Shown: positions 55,254-64,000 of the stretch, one piece after another
Layout: each line of letters opens with the position of its first letter
How positions within the stretch are numbered: position 1 is the first letter of the stretch
Source of the DNA: Kitasatospora cinereorecta
Lineage (GTDB): Bacteria; Actinomycetota; Actinomycetes; Streptomycetales; Streptomycetaceae
Assembly: GCF_024172095.1 (NCBI RefSeq)
Contig: NZ_JAMZDX010000001.1
Coordinates: 462,001-526,000, forward strand
Reading direction: 5' to 3'
DNA length: 64,000 nucleotides
Notes under the pieces: generated by a model
Database searches by the model: none
Told to the model about the DNA's origin: nothing
Seen by the model: the letters and a program-made list of their open reading frames with translations, nothing else
Program-made: the position numbers and the translations under genes

Positions 55254-58001
55254 GTGTCGAGCAGGGATGGCGGTGGGCGGCCCGTCCGCCGCAGCGGTGG
55301 GGTCGGCGGGGCGTCGGCCCGGGCCCGGTTGCGTCGCCGGGCGCGCCGCGCCCGCCCCGCCGCGGAGCCGGCCGGGGCCGCGCCGGCGGCCCACGGCACG
55401 CCAGTCCCGCCGGTCGTCCCGCTGCGCGGTCTGCCGTCGCTGGCCTTCCCGGGTGCGCCCGCGGTGCCGGTGGCGGAGCCGGGCGCGGGCCGGACGGCGG
55501 GCAGTCTGCTGGACGTGGTCCGGGTGGCGATCGTGATCCTGGACACGTCCGGCCGGGTGGTGCTGTGGAGTCCGGCGGCGGAGGAGATGCTCGGCTGGCC
55601 CAGTGAGGTGCTGGTCGGCCGGGCGATCGACGAGCTGATGGCGGACGCGGACCAGATCGGCCGGGCCCGGGCCGCGATCCAGGAGACCCTGCGGGCGGGC
55701 AGCTGGCACGGGGTCGCCGAGCTGACCGACCGGGACGGGGTGGGGGTGGCCGTGGAGGCCCGGCTGTCCCTGCTGGTGGACGGCGACGGCACGCCGTTCC
55801 TCCAGGTGGCGCTGGCCGACGCCGGTGCCCTCCAGGCGGTCGAGCGGGACCTGGCGGTCCGGGACGCGCTGTTCGAGCAGTCGCCGCTCGGCATCGCCAT
55901 CCTCGACACCGAGCTGCGCTACACGGCGGTCAACCAGACCCTCGCCGACATGAACGGCATCCCGCCGGAGGAGCACGTCGGCCGCACCACGGGCGAGACC
56001 CTGCCCGAGCGGGCCGCGGACGAGATCACCGCGATCCAGCGCCAGGTGCTGGCGACCGGTGAGCCGGTGATCGATGTCACCCTGTCCTCGCCGGTGACGG
56101 CGCGATCCGGGTTCCGGTCGATCTCCTACAGCCGGATGACCGACCGGTCGGGCCGGGTGCTGGGGATCTCCGGCACGGTGATGGACGTGACCGAGCGCTA
56201 CCGCGCGGTCGCCAAGGTCGAGCACGCCCGCCGCCGGCTCTCGCTGCTGAACGAGTTCGGCTCCCGGGTGGGCGACCTGCTGGACGCGTCCCGGATCGCC
56301 CAGGAGCTGGCCGGAGCGGTCGTTCCCCGGCTCGCCGACTACGCCGGGGTGATCCTGCTCCAGGCGGTGGCGCACGGCGACGACCTGCCCCGGCACGGCC
56401 ACGACCGCCGCACCTCGCTGCTGCAGCTGGGGGTCGCCTCGGTGCAGGACGGGCCGGAGGTGCAGGTGATGCTCCGCCACGGTGCCCGGATCACGTTCAC
56501 CGAGGACTCCGCCTTCGGCCGGGTGCTGCGCAGCGGTGTGCCGGAGCTGCTGTCCGGCAGTGACGAGCTCAGTGACGTCAGCTACCCGGGCGATCCGAAG
56601 GTGCAGGCCGCGCACGAGCTCGGGGTGCACTCGCGGCTGGTCGTCCCGCTGCGCGCCCGGGGCATCGTGATCGGGCTGCTGGTGGTCAGCCGGGCCGGCT
56701 ACCGGGAGGGCTTCGACCGGGACGACCTGGCCTTCACCGTGGAGCTGGCCGACCGGGCCGGCAGCTCGCTGGACAACGCCCGGCTGTACGCCCGGGAGCG
56801 GTCCGCCGCGCTCACCCTGCAGCGCACCCTGCTGCCGCAGCAGGTCCCGCAGCCGACCGGTGTCGAGGTGGCCTACCGCTACGTGCCGGGTTCCAGCGGC
56901 ACCGAGGTCGGCGGCGACTGGTTCGACGTGATCCCGCTGCCCGGCGACCGGACCGCGATGGTGGTCGGCGACGTGATGGGCCACGGCCTGCGGGCCGCCG
57001 CCACCATGGGTCGGCTGCGGACCGCGGTGCGGGTGCTGGCCGCGCTGGACCTGCCGCCGGACGTGCTGCTGCGGCACGTCCACGAGCTGGCCGACGACCT
57101 CGCCCAGGGGCCGGACGAGGCGCTGCTGGCCACCTGTGTGTACGCGGTCTTCGACCCGGTGCGGCGCCGGCTGACCGTCACCAAGGCCGGCCACATCCCG
57201 CCGGTGCTGGTGGTGCCCAAGCGGGAGGAGGGCGACGGTCCGGTGCGGACCGGCTCCCCGCTGCCCGGGGGCGTGGGCCAGGTGCTCGACCTGCCCTCGG
57301 GCGCGCCGCTCGGGGTGGGCGGGGTGCCGTTCGAGTCGGTCGAGCTGGAGATCCCCGAGGGCACCCTGCTGGCCCTGTGCACCGACGGCCTGGTGGAGTC
57401 GCGGGACAAGGACCTCGATGTGGGCCTGGGGCGGCTGATCGACGTCCTGGAGCAGCCGCACGCCTCCATCCAGCAGGCCTGCGAGGCGGTGCTGGACACC
57501 ATGGAGCAGGGGCGCGAGCCGGACGACGTGGCCCTGCTGCTGGCCCGGCTGGGCCGTGGCCAGGCCGGTACGCCGACGGCCGGCTGGACCCTGCCCGCCG
57601 AGCCCACCGCGGTCTCCCGGGCCCGCCGGCTGGTCCGCGGCACGCTGGCCGACTGGAGCGTGGAGCAGCTCACCGACACCGCGGAGCTACTGGTCAGCGA
57701 GCTGGTCACCAACTCGGTGCGGTACGCCAGCGCCCCGATCGGGGTCCGCCTCACCCTGGGTGACCGGCTGCTGGTGGAGATCTCCGACCCGCTGCCGGAC
57801 CCGCCGCGCGAGCGCCAGGCGGCCGAGGGCGACGAGGGCGGCCGCGGTCTGGAGCTGGTCAGCCGGCTCGCCCTGCACTGGGGTGCCCGGGCGGAGGGCA
57901 TGGGCAAGGTGGTCTGGTTCGAACTGGACCTGAACGAATCCGAACAGGAGTACGGAAACGGGCCCGTTCCGGAATTCGAACCCGAACCGGACGTGGTCTG
58001 A
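55254..58001 (+). CDS. PAS-PAS-GAF-SpoIIE phosphatase with ATPase domain
   Basis: A 915-residue sensor-phosphatase. Two PAS domains (about 85-200 and 205-320) and a GAF domain (about 330-500) precede the SpoIIE/RsbU phosphatase (about 525-740; VGGDWFD, GDVMGHG, CTDGLVE, DDVALLL). A HATPase_c anti-sigma kinase-like domain follows (about 755-885; ELLVSELVTNSVRYA). It would act on an anti-anti-sigma factor. The GTG follows GGAGG. A close paralogue begins 45 bases downstream. Residues 1-80 are low-complexity and may be translated from a later start. Confidence 0.88.
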   Translation: MSSRDGGGRPVRRSGGVGGASARARLRRRARRARPAAEPAGAAPAAHGTPVPPVVPLRGLPSLAFPGAPAVPVAEPGAGRTAGSLLDVVRVAIVILDTSGRVVLWSPAAEEMLGWPSEVLVGRAIDELMADADQIGRARAAIQETLRAGSWHGVAELTDRDGVGVAVEARLSLLVDGDGTPFLQVALADAGALQAVERDLAVRDALFEQSPLGIAILDTELRYTAVNQTLADMNGIPPEEHVGRTTGETLPERAADEITAIQRQVLATGEPVIDVTLSSPVTARSGFRSISYSRMTDRSGRVLGISGTVMDVTERYRAVAKVEHARRRLSLLNEFGSRVGDLLDASRIAQELAGAVVPRLADYAGVILLQAVAHGDDLPRHGHDRRTSLLQLGVASVQDGPEVQVMLRHGARITFTEDSAFGRVLRSGVPELLSGSDELSDVSYPGDPKVQAAHELGVHSRLVVPLRARGIVIGLLVVSRAGYREGFDRDDLAFTVELADRAGSSLDNARLYARERSAALTLQRTLLPQQVPQPTGVEVAYRYVPGSSGTEVGGDWFDVIPLPGDRTAMVVGDVMGHGLRAAATMGRLRTAVRVLAALDLPPDVLLRHVHELADDLAQGPDEALLATCVYAVFDPVRRRLTVTKAGHIPPVLVVPKREEGDGPVRTGSPLPGGVGQVLDLPSGAPLGVGGVPFESVELEIPEGTLLALCTDGLVESRDKDLDVGLGRLIDVLEQPHASIQQACEAVLDTMEQGREPDDVALLLARLGRGQAGTPTAGWTLPAEPTAVSRARRLVRGTLADWSVEQLTDTAELLVSELVTNSVRYASAPIGVRLTLGDRLLVEISDPLPDPPRERQAAEGDEGGRGLELVSRLALHWGARAEGMGKVVWFELDLNESEQEYGNGPVPEFEPEPDVV

Positions 58002-58046
58002 CCGGCCGTTCAACTGCCCGATTCGATGTTGTGATGTCGGAGACGT

Positions 58047-60662
58047 GTGCGCTCCCGCCCGGATGATGAATACTCGGACATCGAATACTCGGTCTTCTCG
58101 ACATCCGGATGGGCGCGGGTTGGAGGGGTCGGTCAGTTGAACAGCATCCCGACACGGAACGCGACGAGTGGCAGCAGCCACGCCGCGGTGCCGATCCAAC
58201 CCGGTGCCCGGACGCCGCAGCCTGCGCCGCCGTCCTGGGGACGGGAGCGCACGGCGCACTCCATCTACGACTACATCCGGGTCGCCACCTTCGCGATCGG
58301 CCCGGACGGCAGGATCGCGCAGTGGAGCGACCGGGCCGCCGAGTTCTTCGGCGTGCCCGCCGCCGACGCGGTCGGCGCCGACCCGATCACCACCTTCGTC
58401 CCGCGCGAGCTGTGGCAGCGCGGCCGCGCCCGCCTGGAGCGCATCCTGGCCGGCGAGGAGTGGGTGGGCACCGCCCCGTACCGGGACGTCACCGGCGCCG
58501 AGAGCATCGCCGAGGTGTACGTGATGCCGGCCCGTGAGGCCGGCTCGGCGACCTGCCTGGCCGTCGACCTCGGCCGGCTCCGCTCGGTCGAGACCGACCT
58601 GGCCGCCTCCGAGGCGGTGTTCGGCCAGACCCCGACCGGGTTCTTCCTGTTCGACCTGGAGCTGCGGCTGCAGCGGGTCAACGACGCCTTCGCGGCCGGC
58701 GTGGGCCTCGCCCCCGAGGCGCTGCAGGGCCTCGCCCCGGCCGACATCTTCCAGCCGAGCGACGCCGACCGGCTGCTGGTCGCCCTGCGCAAGGTGCTCT
58801 CCGGCGACGAGCCGGTGCTCGACCTGCGCCTCAATGGCACCCACCACCCCGACCGGCTGCCCGCCGCCCGCGACGACCAGCGCACCTGGGCGGTCTCGCT
58901 GTACCGCCTGAACGGCCCGGCCGGCCGCCCGATGGGCGTGGCCGGACAGGTGCAGGACGTCACCAGCCGGCACATCGCCGAGCGCGAGGCCGCGGGCGTC
59001 CGCCGCAACCTGGCCCTGCTCAACGAGGCCAGCAGCCACATCGGCTCCACCCTCGACCTGGAGACCACCGCCAAGGAGCTGCTGGACGTGATCGTCCCGC
59101 AGTTCTGCGACGTCGCCACCGTCGATCTCTACACCGCCCTGCTCACCGGCGACACCGGACCGCTGCAGGCCAACCCGGAGACCGGCGAGCTGCGCCGGGT
59201 CGCCGTCTCCAGCGTGGTCGGCAACGCCTCCTCGGTGCTCGGCGCCGAACGCGTCCCGCACCGCGTCGCGGAGGCCGGCGGCACCCTCTGCTACCCGCCG
59301 CGCTCCCCGCACGCCCGGGCGCTGCGCACCGGCCGCAGCGTGGTGCCGCAGCCCGGCCCCGACCCGCTGCTGCGCTCCACCCTGGTGGTCCCGCTGGTCG
59401 CCCGCGACCAGGTGCTCGGCCTGGTGCAGCTCTCCCGGGCGATCGGCAGCGAGCCGTTCGACGCCCGCGAGGTGGCGATCGCCGAGGAGCTGGTCGCCCG
59501 CGCCGCCGTCTGCGTCGACAACGCCCGGCTCTACCGCCGCGAGCACGAGCGCGCCCTGATCCTCCAGCGCAGCCTGCTGCCCCCGGGCAACCCGGCCGCC
59601 AGCGGCCTGGAGATCGCCCGCCGCTACCTGCCCAGCAACAACAACACCGAGGTCGGCGGCGACTGGTTCGACGTCATCCCGCTGCCCGGCTCGCGCACCG
59701 CGCTGGTGATCGGCGACGTGATGGGCCGCGGCCTGCGCGCCGCGGTCGCGATGGGCCAGCTGCGCACCGCCGTCCGCACCCTGGCGATGCTCGACCTGGA
59801 CCCGGCCGAGGTGCTCACCGCCCTGGACGAGATCGCCCGCGGCCTCGGCGACGGCGGCCCGGAGGCGGCCGGACTGCCCGGCCAGTCCGGCGCCGAGGTC
59901 TACCTCGCCACCTGCGTGTACGCCGTCTACGACGCGGTCAAGCAGCGCTGCACCTTCGCCAACGCCGGCCACCTGCCGCCCGCCCTGCTCAGCCCGGGCG
60001 AGCCGGCCAGGATGATCGACGTCCCGCCCGGCCTGCCGCTGGGCGTGGGCGGCGAGCCCTTCGAGGAGGTCACCGTCGCGCTGCCGGACGGCGCCGTGCT
60101 CGGCCTCTACACCGACGGCCTGGTGGAGTCCCGCAAGCACCAGCTGGACGAGGGCCTGAAGGCCTTCCGCACCGCGCTGGGCAACGGCTCCGCCGAGCTG
60201 GAGGAGCTGTGCGACCAGGTGCTGGAGGAGCTCAACCCGCACCACGGCGAGGACGACATCGCCCTGCTGATGGCCAAGGTCCAGGGCCTGCCCAACGGCG
60301 CGGTCGGCGACTGGAAGCTCCCGCCCGAGCCCACCTCGGTGGCCAAGGCCCGCGAGGCCGCCTGCGGCTGGCTGATCGAGCGCGGCCTGGACGAGCTGGT
60401 GGACACCTCCGAGCTGCTGGTCAGCGAGCTGGTCACCAACGCGCTGCGGCACGGCCGGGGCGAGATCCGGCTGCGCCTGCTGCGCGACCGGACCATGGTC
60501 TGCGAGGTGTGGGACGACGGCTACGCCCAGCCCCGCCAGCGCCGCGCCCAGGAGACCGACGAGGGCGGCCGCGGCCTGCAGCTGGTCAGTCTGCTGGCCG
60601 AGCGCTGGGGCAGCCGCCGCACCCCCAAGGGCAAGATCGTCTGGTTCGAACTGGCCCTCTGA
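58047..60662 (+). CDS. PAS-PAS-GAF-SpoIIE phosphatase with ATPase domain (paralogue)
   Basis: An 871-residue protein with the same order as its upstream neighbour: PAS-like domains (about 70-185 and 190-310), GAF (about 320-490), SpoIIE phosphatase (about 505-730; VGGDWFD, GDVMGRG, YTDGLVE, DDIALLM) and HATPase_c (about 745-865; ELLVSELVTNALRHG). The two are a tandem duplication with diverged sensors. The GTG at 58047 is close to GGAG; the exact start within the first 60 residues is uncertain. Confidence 0.87.
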   Translation: MRSRPDDEYSDIEYSVFSTSGWARVGGVGQLNSIPTRNATSGSSHAAVPIQPGARTPQPAPPSWGRERTAHSIYDYIRVATFAIGPDGRIAQWSDRAAEFFGVPAADAVGADPITTFVPRELWQRGRARLERILAGEEWVGTAPYRDVTGAESIAEVYVMPAREAGSATCLAVDLGRLRSVETDLAASEAVFGQTPTGFFLFDLELRLQRVNDAFAAGVGLAPEALQGLAPADIFQPSDADRLLVALRKVLSGDEPVLDLRLNGTHHPDRLPAARDDQRTWAVSLYRLNGPAGRPMGVAGQVQDVTSRHIAEREAAGVRRNLALLNEASSHIGSTLDLETTAKELLDVIVPQFCDVATVDLYTALLTGDTGPLQANPETGELRRVAVSSVVGNASSVLGAERVPHRVAEAGGTLCYPPRSPHARALRTGRSVVPQPGPDPLLRSTLVVPLVARDQVLGLVQLSRAIGSEPFDAREVAIAEELVARAAVCVDNARLYRREHERALILQRSLLPPGNPAASGLEIARRYLPSNNNTEVGGDWFDVIPLPGSRTALVIGDVMGRGLRAAVAMGQLRTAVRTLAMLDLDPAEVLTALDEIARGLGDGGPEAAGLPGQSGAEVYLATCVYAVYDAVKQRCTFANAGHLPPALLSPGEPARMIDVPPGLPLGVGGEPFEEVTVALPDGAVLGLYTDGLVESRKHQLDEGLKAFRTALGNGSAELEELCDQVLEELNPHHGEDDIALLMAKVQGLPNGAVGDWKLPPEPTSVAKAREAACGWLIERGLDELVDTSELLVSELVTNALRHGRGEIRLRLLRDRTMVCEVWDDGYAQPRQRRAQETDEGGRGLQLVSLLAERWGSRRTPKGKIVWFELAL

Positions 60663-60744
60663 CCGGCCGCCATTGGGCCACCGGGGTGCTTCCCGGGCCC
60701 TCCTCGGTCGTGTCTCGGCGCACAGGGTCGCCGCATCCCGTTCA

Positions 60745-60781
60745 GTGGTCAGCCGACCGGCTCAATCGGTCGGCCGACCAC
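60745..60781 (+). terminator. Hairpin between phosphatase and binding-protein genes
   Basis: GTGGTCAGCCGACCG (60745-60759) pairs with CGGTCGGCCGACCAC (60767-60781) with one mismatch. It may terminate the phosphatase transcript or attenuate the next gene, whose ribosome site is close behind. Confidence 0.65.
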
Positions 60782-60798
60782 CCGGACCGGAGGCCCGC

Positions 60799-62526
60799 AT
60801 GCGCAAGCAGCTCGTCGCGACGGCAGTGACCGTACTCCTCTCGGCCGGCCTGGCCGGCTGCTCGGACGATTCCGCACCCTCGTCCGCCGGCTCCGGCGGC
60901 ACCGACCGGGGGGCCGTCCGCGACGGCGGCACCCTGCGCTGGGCCGTCGACGCCGTACCCGCCACGCTCAACGTCTACCAGCCGGACGCCACCCCCGACT
61001 CCGACCTGGTCGCCCGCGCCCTGCTGCCCAGCCTGTTCCGGCTGGACGCGCACGCGGTCGCCACCGCGGACCCCGACTACCTGGTGTCCGCCCAGTCCAC
61101 CCCGGCCGGGCAGAGCCCGCAGACGGTCACCTACCGGCTCAACCCCAAGGCGGTGTGGAGCGACGGCACCCCGCTGAGCGCCGCCGACTTCACCGCCCAG
61201 TGGAAGGCCCTCTCCGGCGCCGACCCGGCCTACCGCACCGACCACCCCGCCGGGTACGCGGCGATCGACTCGATCAGCCAGGGCGCCGACCCGCACGAGG
61301 TCCGGGTGGTGTTCAAGCAGCCGTACGCCTCGTGGAAGGGCCTGTTCAGCCCGCTCTACCCGGCCGCCGCCACCGGCAGCCCGGACGCCTTCAACCAGCC
61401 GCTGACCAAGGCCCCCTCGGCCGGCCCGTTCACCCTCCAGGGCCTGGACCAGGGCGGCGGCAAGGCGGTCCTGGTGCGCAATCCGTCCTGGTGGGGCGAC
61501 CGGGCCAAGGCCGAGGAGATCGACTTCCTGGCCGTCCCGGCCGCCGACCGGCTGGACGCCCTCGACCAGGACCGGCTCGACGTCGCCGGGCTGACCGCCT
61601 CGGTCGACCGGGCCCTGCCGCCCGGCACCGCCAAGACCGCGCCCCCGCCGGACGCCGCCGCGGTCGCCGAGGCATCCGCCCAGGCGCTCAAGCGGGCCGA
61701 GTCGCTGCCCGGCCTCACCCTGCAGCGGGCCGCGGCCGCCGCCTTCACCCAGCTCACCCTGAACTCGGCCCGCGGCCCGCTCGCCGACCAGGCGGTCCGC
61801 CGCGCGGTGGTCCGCGCCGTGGACCGCCAGCAGGTCGCCGCCGCCGCGCTCGGCCCGCTCGGCCTGACCGCCGTCCCGCTCGGCAACCACCTGCTGATGG
61901 CCGGCCAGGACGGCTACCGCGACAACAGCGCCGCGCTCGGCTCCGAGCCGGCCGCCCAGCTGCTGGACCAGGCCGGCTGGAAGGCCGGCGACTCCGGCAC
62001 CCGCAGCAAGGACGGCAAGGACCTCGCCCTGACCCTGCTGCTGCCCGACGGCTCGGTCACCGCCAAGCGCACCGCCGACGCCCTGACCAGCGAGCTGGCC
62101 GCCGCCGGCATCGCCGTCAAGGCGCAGGCGGTCGCCGCCGACGCCTTCGTCAAGGACCACCTGGCCACCGGCGACTTCGACCTGGCGCTGTTCTCCTGGC
62201 CGGCCAGCGGATTCCCCGCCGCCGACGAGCGGGCGCTGTACACCAAGCCCCAGCCCGGCCCGGACGGCGTCCCGGTGGTCGGCCTGAACTACGCCCGCAC
62301 CGGCAGCGCCGAGCTGGACCAGCTGCTCGACAAGGCCTCCACCGAACTCGACCCGGCCGCCCAGCGCAACCTGCTGCAGGAGGCCGACGCCCGGATCTGG
62401 CAGCTGGCCCACTCCGTCCCGCTCTACCAGCGCCCGGACCTGGTGGCCGTTCGCAACTCGGTGGCCGGGGCCGGCGCCTTCGGCTTCACCGCCCCGCGCT
62501 ACCAGGACCTGGGCTTCCGCAAGTAG
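60799..62526 (+). CDS. ABC transporter solute-binding lipoprotein (OppA/DppA type)
   Basis: A 575-residue family-5 solute-binding protein. The lipobox LAGC puts the lipidated Cys at residue 21. The core contains GTLRWAVDAVPATLN, TYRLNPKAVWSDGTPLSAAD and LKRAESLPG-type blocks typical of oligopeptide binding proteins. No permease or ATPase gene follows, so it is an orphan binding protein here. GGAGG lies six bases before the ATG. Confidence 0.9.
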   Translation: MRKQLVATAVTVLLSAGLAGCSDDSAPSSAGSGGTDRGAVRDGGTLRWAVDAVPATLNVYQPDATPDSDLVARALLPSLFRLDAHAVATADPDYLVSAQSTPAGQSPQTVTYRLNPKAVWSDGTPLSAADFTAQWKALSGADPAYRTDHPAGYAAIDSISQGADPHEVRVVFKQPYASWKGLFSPLYPAAATGSPDAFNQPLTKAPSAGPFTLQGLDQGGGKAVLVRNPSWWGDRAKAEEIDFLAVPAADRLDALDQDRLDVAGLTASVDRALPPGTAKTAPPPDAAAVAEASAQALKRAESLPGLTLQRAAAAAFTQLTLNSARGPLADQAVRRAVVRAVDRQQVAAAALGPLGLTAVPLGNHLLMAGQDGYRDNSAALGSEPAAQLLDQAGWKAGDSGTRSKDGKDLALTLLLPDGSVTAKRTADALTSELAAAGIAVKAQAVAADAFVKDHLATGDFDLALFSWPASGFPAADERALYTKPQPGPDGVPVVGLNYARTGSAELDQLLDKASTELDPAAQRNLLQEADARIWQLAHSVPLYQRPDLVAVRNSVAGAGAFGFTAPRYQDLGFRK

Positions 62527-62544
62527 CCCCGCGGCGGGCGGCGG

Positions 62545-63711
62545 TCAGGCCTCGATCACGTTCAGCTCGATCCGCCGCGCCACCCACGCGATCCGGGCCA
62601 AATCCGGGGCGGCGGCCCGGGCCCGGTCCAGCGCGGCGCGGGCGTCCGCGGTGCGGGCCAGCGAGGCCAGCGCAAGGGCGTGGCTGCACTCCGCGACCGC
62701 CAGCCACAGCCGGTCCGGAGCGTTGCCGACGGCCTGCCGGGCCAGGGCCAACGCCTCCTCCCGGCGGCCCTCCAGCAGCGCCAGGTCGGCCGCCGCGGCG
62801 GAGGCCCGGGCCAGCGCCGGCTGCGCCGTGCGCGCGGTCTCGACCGCCCGGGCCAGCCGGGGCAGGTAGTCGGCCGGCGGCAGCAGGCCGGTCTCGGCCG
62901 CGCCGACCAGTGCGGCGGCCAGCAGCAGCTGCGCGGGAGCCCCGTGCCGGGAGTGCGGTGCCAGGGTCGTGGCCCGCCCGGCCTCCGCCAGCGCCGACTC
63001 GTACTCCCCGCGGGCCAGCGCCAGGCAGGCCCGCAGGTGGCGGCCCTGGAACCCGGTGCCCGGCACGGGCAGTGCGGCCGCCTCGGCGATCCGCCCGGCC
63101 CGCAGCGCCCGGGTCGTCGCCAGTTCGTCCCCGGTCGCGGCGAACGGCGCCAGCGCGTCCGCGGGCAGGAACGGCAGCCGCAGCAGCACCCACCCCGCCG
63201 ACAGCGGCACCTTGGCGAACCAGGTCAGCATCAGCGCCGGCAGCAGCAGGAGGCCGAGCCCGAAGTACCGGCCGGCGCCGGACCCGGCCACCACCAGCCA
63301 CAGGCCCAGCGCCAGCTGCACCCCGGTGGACGCCGCGGTGGCGAGCCACAGGCGCGCCCGCAGACCCGGCCGGTCGGCGATCACCCAGGAGCCCGCCAGG
63401 AAGGGCACCGGCACCCGGCGCACCGTGAACGGCATCCCGCCGATCCGCCACTCGCGCAGCCGCGGTCCCAGGCCCAGGCTCAGCCCGAGCAGCGCGTACC
63501 CGCCGGCCCGGCCGACGGCCAGGGTCACCAGCTGGCCGAGCTGGAGGCCGGCGATCGGACCGAGGCCGCCGACCAGGAAGGCGAGCGGGTGGGAGCCGTC
63601 GGAGGGGCGGCCGTCGGTGGCGTTGACGACGGCGAGCACGATCACGAGGAGGAACAGCAGGATCCGCAGGTAGCGGCGGGGGGATTTCTTCACCGGCCAA
63701 GGCTGGTGCAC
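62545..63711 (-). CDS. Membrane protein with TPR-like tail
   Basis: A 388-residue protein. Residues 10-180 hold about five membrane segments; the loop RIGGMPFTVRRVP recalls M50 metalloprotease scaffolds, but no HExxH motif is present. Residues 200-388 are Ala-rich helical repeats of TPR type. Function is unknown. The GTG at 63711 has GGGAGG only two bases upstream, so a GTG at codon 7 is a possible alternative start. It is divergent from typA. Confidence 0.6.
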   Translation of the reverse strand: MHQPWPVKKSPRRYLRILLFLLVIVLAVVNATDGRPSDGSHPLAFLVGGLGPIAGLQLGQLVTLAVGRAGGYALLGLSLGLGPRLREWRIGGMPFTVRRVPVPFLAGSWVIADRPGLRARLWLATAASTGVQLALGLWLVVAGSGAGRYFGLGLLLLPALMLTWFAKVPLSAGWVLLRLPFLPADALAPFAATGDELATTRALRAGRIAEAAALPVPGTGFQGRHLRACLALARGEYESALAEAGRATTLAPHSRHGAPAQLLLAAALVGAAETGLLPPADYLPRLARAVETARTAQPALARASAAAADLALLEGRREEALALARQAVGNAPDRLWLAVAECSHALALASLARTADARAALDRARAAAPDLARIAWVARRIELNVIEA

Positions 63712-63799
63712 GGCCTCCCGGGAGGGACAGTCGTGTGACGTACTTGTGATCTTGGCCTCGCCCGCGCTGCCCGTTTCGGCTCCATTGGGGGGTTCGCCG

Positions 63800-63805
63800 T
63801 ACGAT
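63800..63805 (+). promoter_or_regulatory. -10 box of typA
   Basis: TACGAT with TTGGGG about 15 bases upstream gives a promoter and a leader of roughly 90 bases before the typA ATG. Confidence 0.45.
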
Positions 63806-63904
63806 AGGAGGAAGCCGTGGCATGTCCTGCCCGGCGGGTGGACCGGTAGGAGCTGAACGCGGCCGGGGCACCGTGACCCACGATTCCGGGAGAATCAGCG
63901 CCGC

Positions 63905-64000
63905 ATGCCCACGCGCAACGACATCCGTAACGTCGCCATCGTCGCCCACGTCGACCACGGCAAGACCACCCTGGTCGACGCCATGCTGAAGCAGGCCGGC
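63905..64000 (+). CDS. typA: Translational GTPase TypA/BipA (5' end only)
   Basis: The first 32 codons of a translation-factor GTPase, cut by the window edge. The G1 motif [15 protein letters not shown] is preceded by NDIRNVAIV, the TypA/BipA pattern. TypA binds ribosomes and is needed under stress and cold in many bacteria. Confidence 0.88.
   Translation, partial: MPTRNDIRNVAIVAHVDHGKTTLVDAMLKQAG

Noticed and set aside
57687..60452. 921-codon minus-strand open frame
   Set aside because: Antisense to the second SpoIIE phosphatase, with repetitive Gly/Gln/Val composition and no domain.

Overview
The window is high-GC actinomycete chromosome, almost certainly from a streptomycete (Streptomyces or Kitasatospora). 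Evidence: strong third-position G/C bias, many GTG starts, a WhiB-like protein, a SARP regulator, three SpoIIE-type PP2C phosphatases, a DasR-type operator before a chitinase, TANNNT promoters placed for leaderless translation, and dispersed repeats with the core GGGGCGCGGGGAACTGCGCG. From memory, the order pckG, aminotransferase, uppS-like, phoH, ahpCD-oxyR, SARP, fumarase, wbl, glpX, xseB/xseA, ispH, ppgK, ychF resembles the core region around SCO4979-SCO5063 of S. coelicolor. No tRNA, rRNA, CRISPR array or intact insertion sequence was seen.

Layout. 1-2669: a secreted papain-like cysteine protease with an anchored partner, a small membrane protein and a haemolysin-III/PAQR protein. 2943-9220: GTP-dependent PEP carboxykinase, an AlaA-type aminotransferase, a prepilin peptidase, a membrane protein and a secreted GH18 chitinase under a DasR-like site. 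9541-14822: cis-prenyltransferase, PIN-PhoH ATPase, secreted transglycosylase, AI-2E family transporter. 14926-17084: ahpC-ahpD divergent from oxyR, which has no visible standard start codon. 17085-19043: a repeat cluster followed by a translationally coupled ATPase/HNH pair resembling a small Septu (PtuA-PtuB) defence module. 19052-24386: a SpoIIE-type phosphatase and a large SARP-NB-ARC-TPR regulator. 24580-30541: an unassigned 67-aa peptide, class I fumarase, DUF1707 protein, WhiB-like protein, GlpX, DUF4245 protein, nitroreductase.

30663-38703: xseB and xseA, separated by four genes (GNAT, ECF sigma, XRE regulator, membrane protein), then ispH, polyphosphate glucokinase, a membrane protein, a VOC protein and ychF. 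38784-39309: a YefM/YoeB-like toxin-antitoxin pair with a TGTACA operator. 39360-42109: a compact lanthipeptide locus with a 59-aa precursor gene followed by an 855-aa lyase-kinase-cyclase synthetase whose cyclase has a Cys-Cys-Cys zinc site in place of the usual Cys-Cys-His. 42400-43512: a degenerate IS4-like transposase. 43691-50605: phospholipase C, serine hydrolase, bicovalent flavin oxidase, a sortase-anchored ALF-repeat protein and a VOC protein. 50866-55031: HAD phosphatase, split RibD-like reductase and deaminase, flavin-type oxidoreductase, methyltransferase, a 50-aa SPOR-like protein and a Nudix hydrolase. 55254-63711: two tandem PAS/GAF/SpoIIE phosphatases, a peptide-type binding lipoprotein and a membrane/TPR protein. 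The window ends in typA (bipA).

How the genes relate. Housekeeping genes form the backbone: gluconeogenesis (pckG, glpX), TCA cycle (fumarase), isoprenoids (ispH, cis-prenyltransferase), peroxide defence (ahpCD/oxyR) and DNA repair (xseAB). Accessory cargo sits at breaks in it: the ATPase/HNH pair in a repeat cluster after oxyR, the sigma/XRE block inside xseBA, and the toxin-antitoxin plus lanthipeptide plus dead transposase block after ychF. The lanthipeptide locus and the ATPase/HNH pair are the most interesting parts. Starts, domains and motifs were read by eye; no database search was run.
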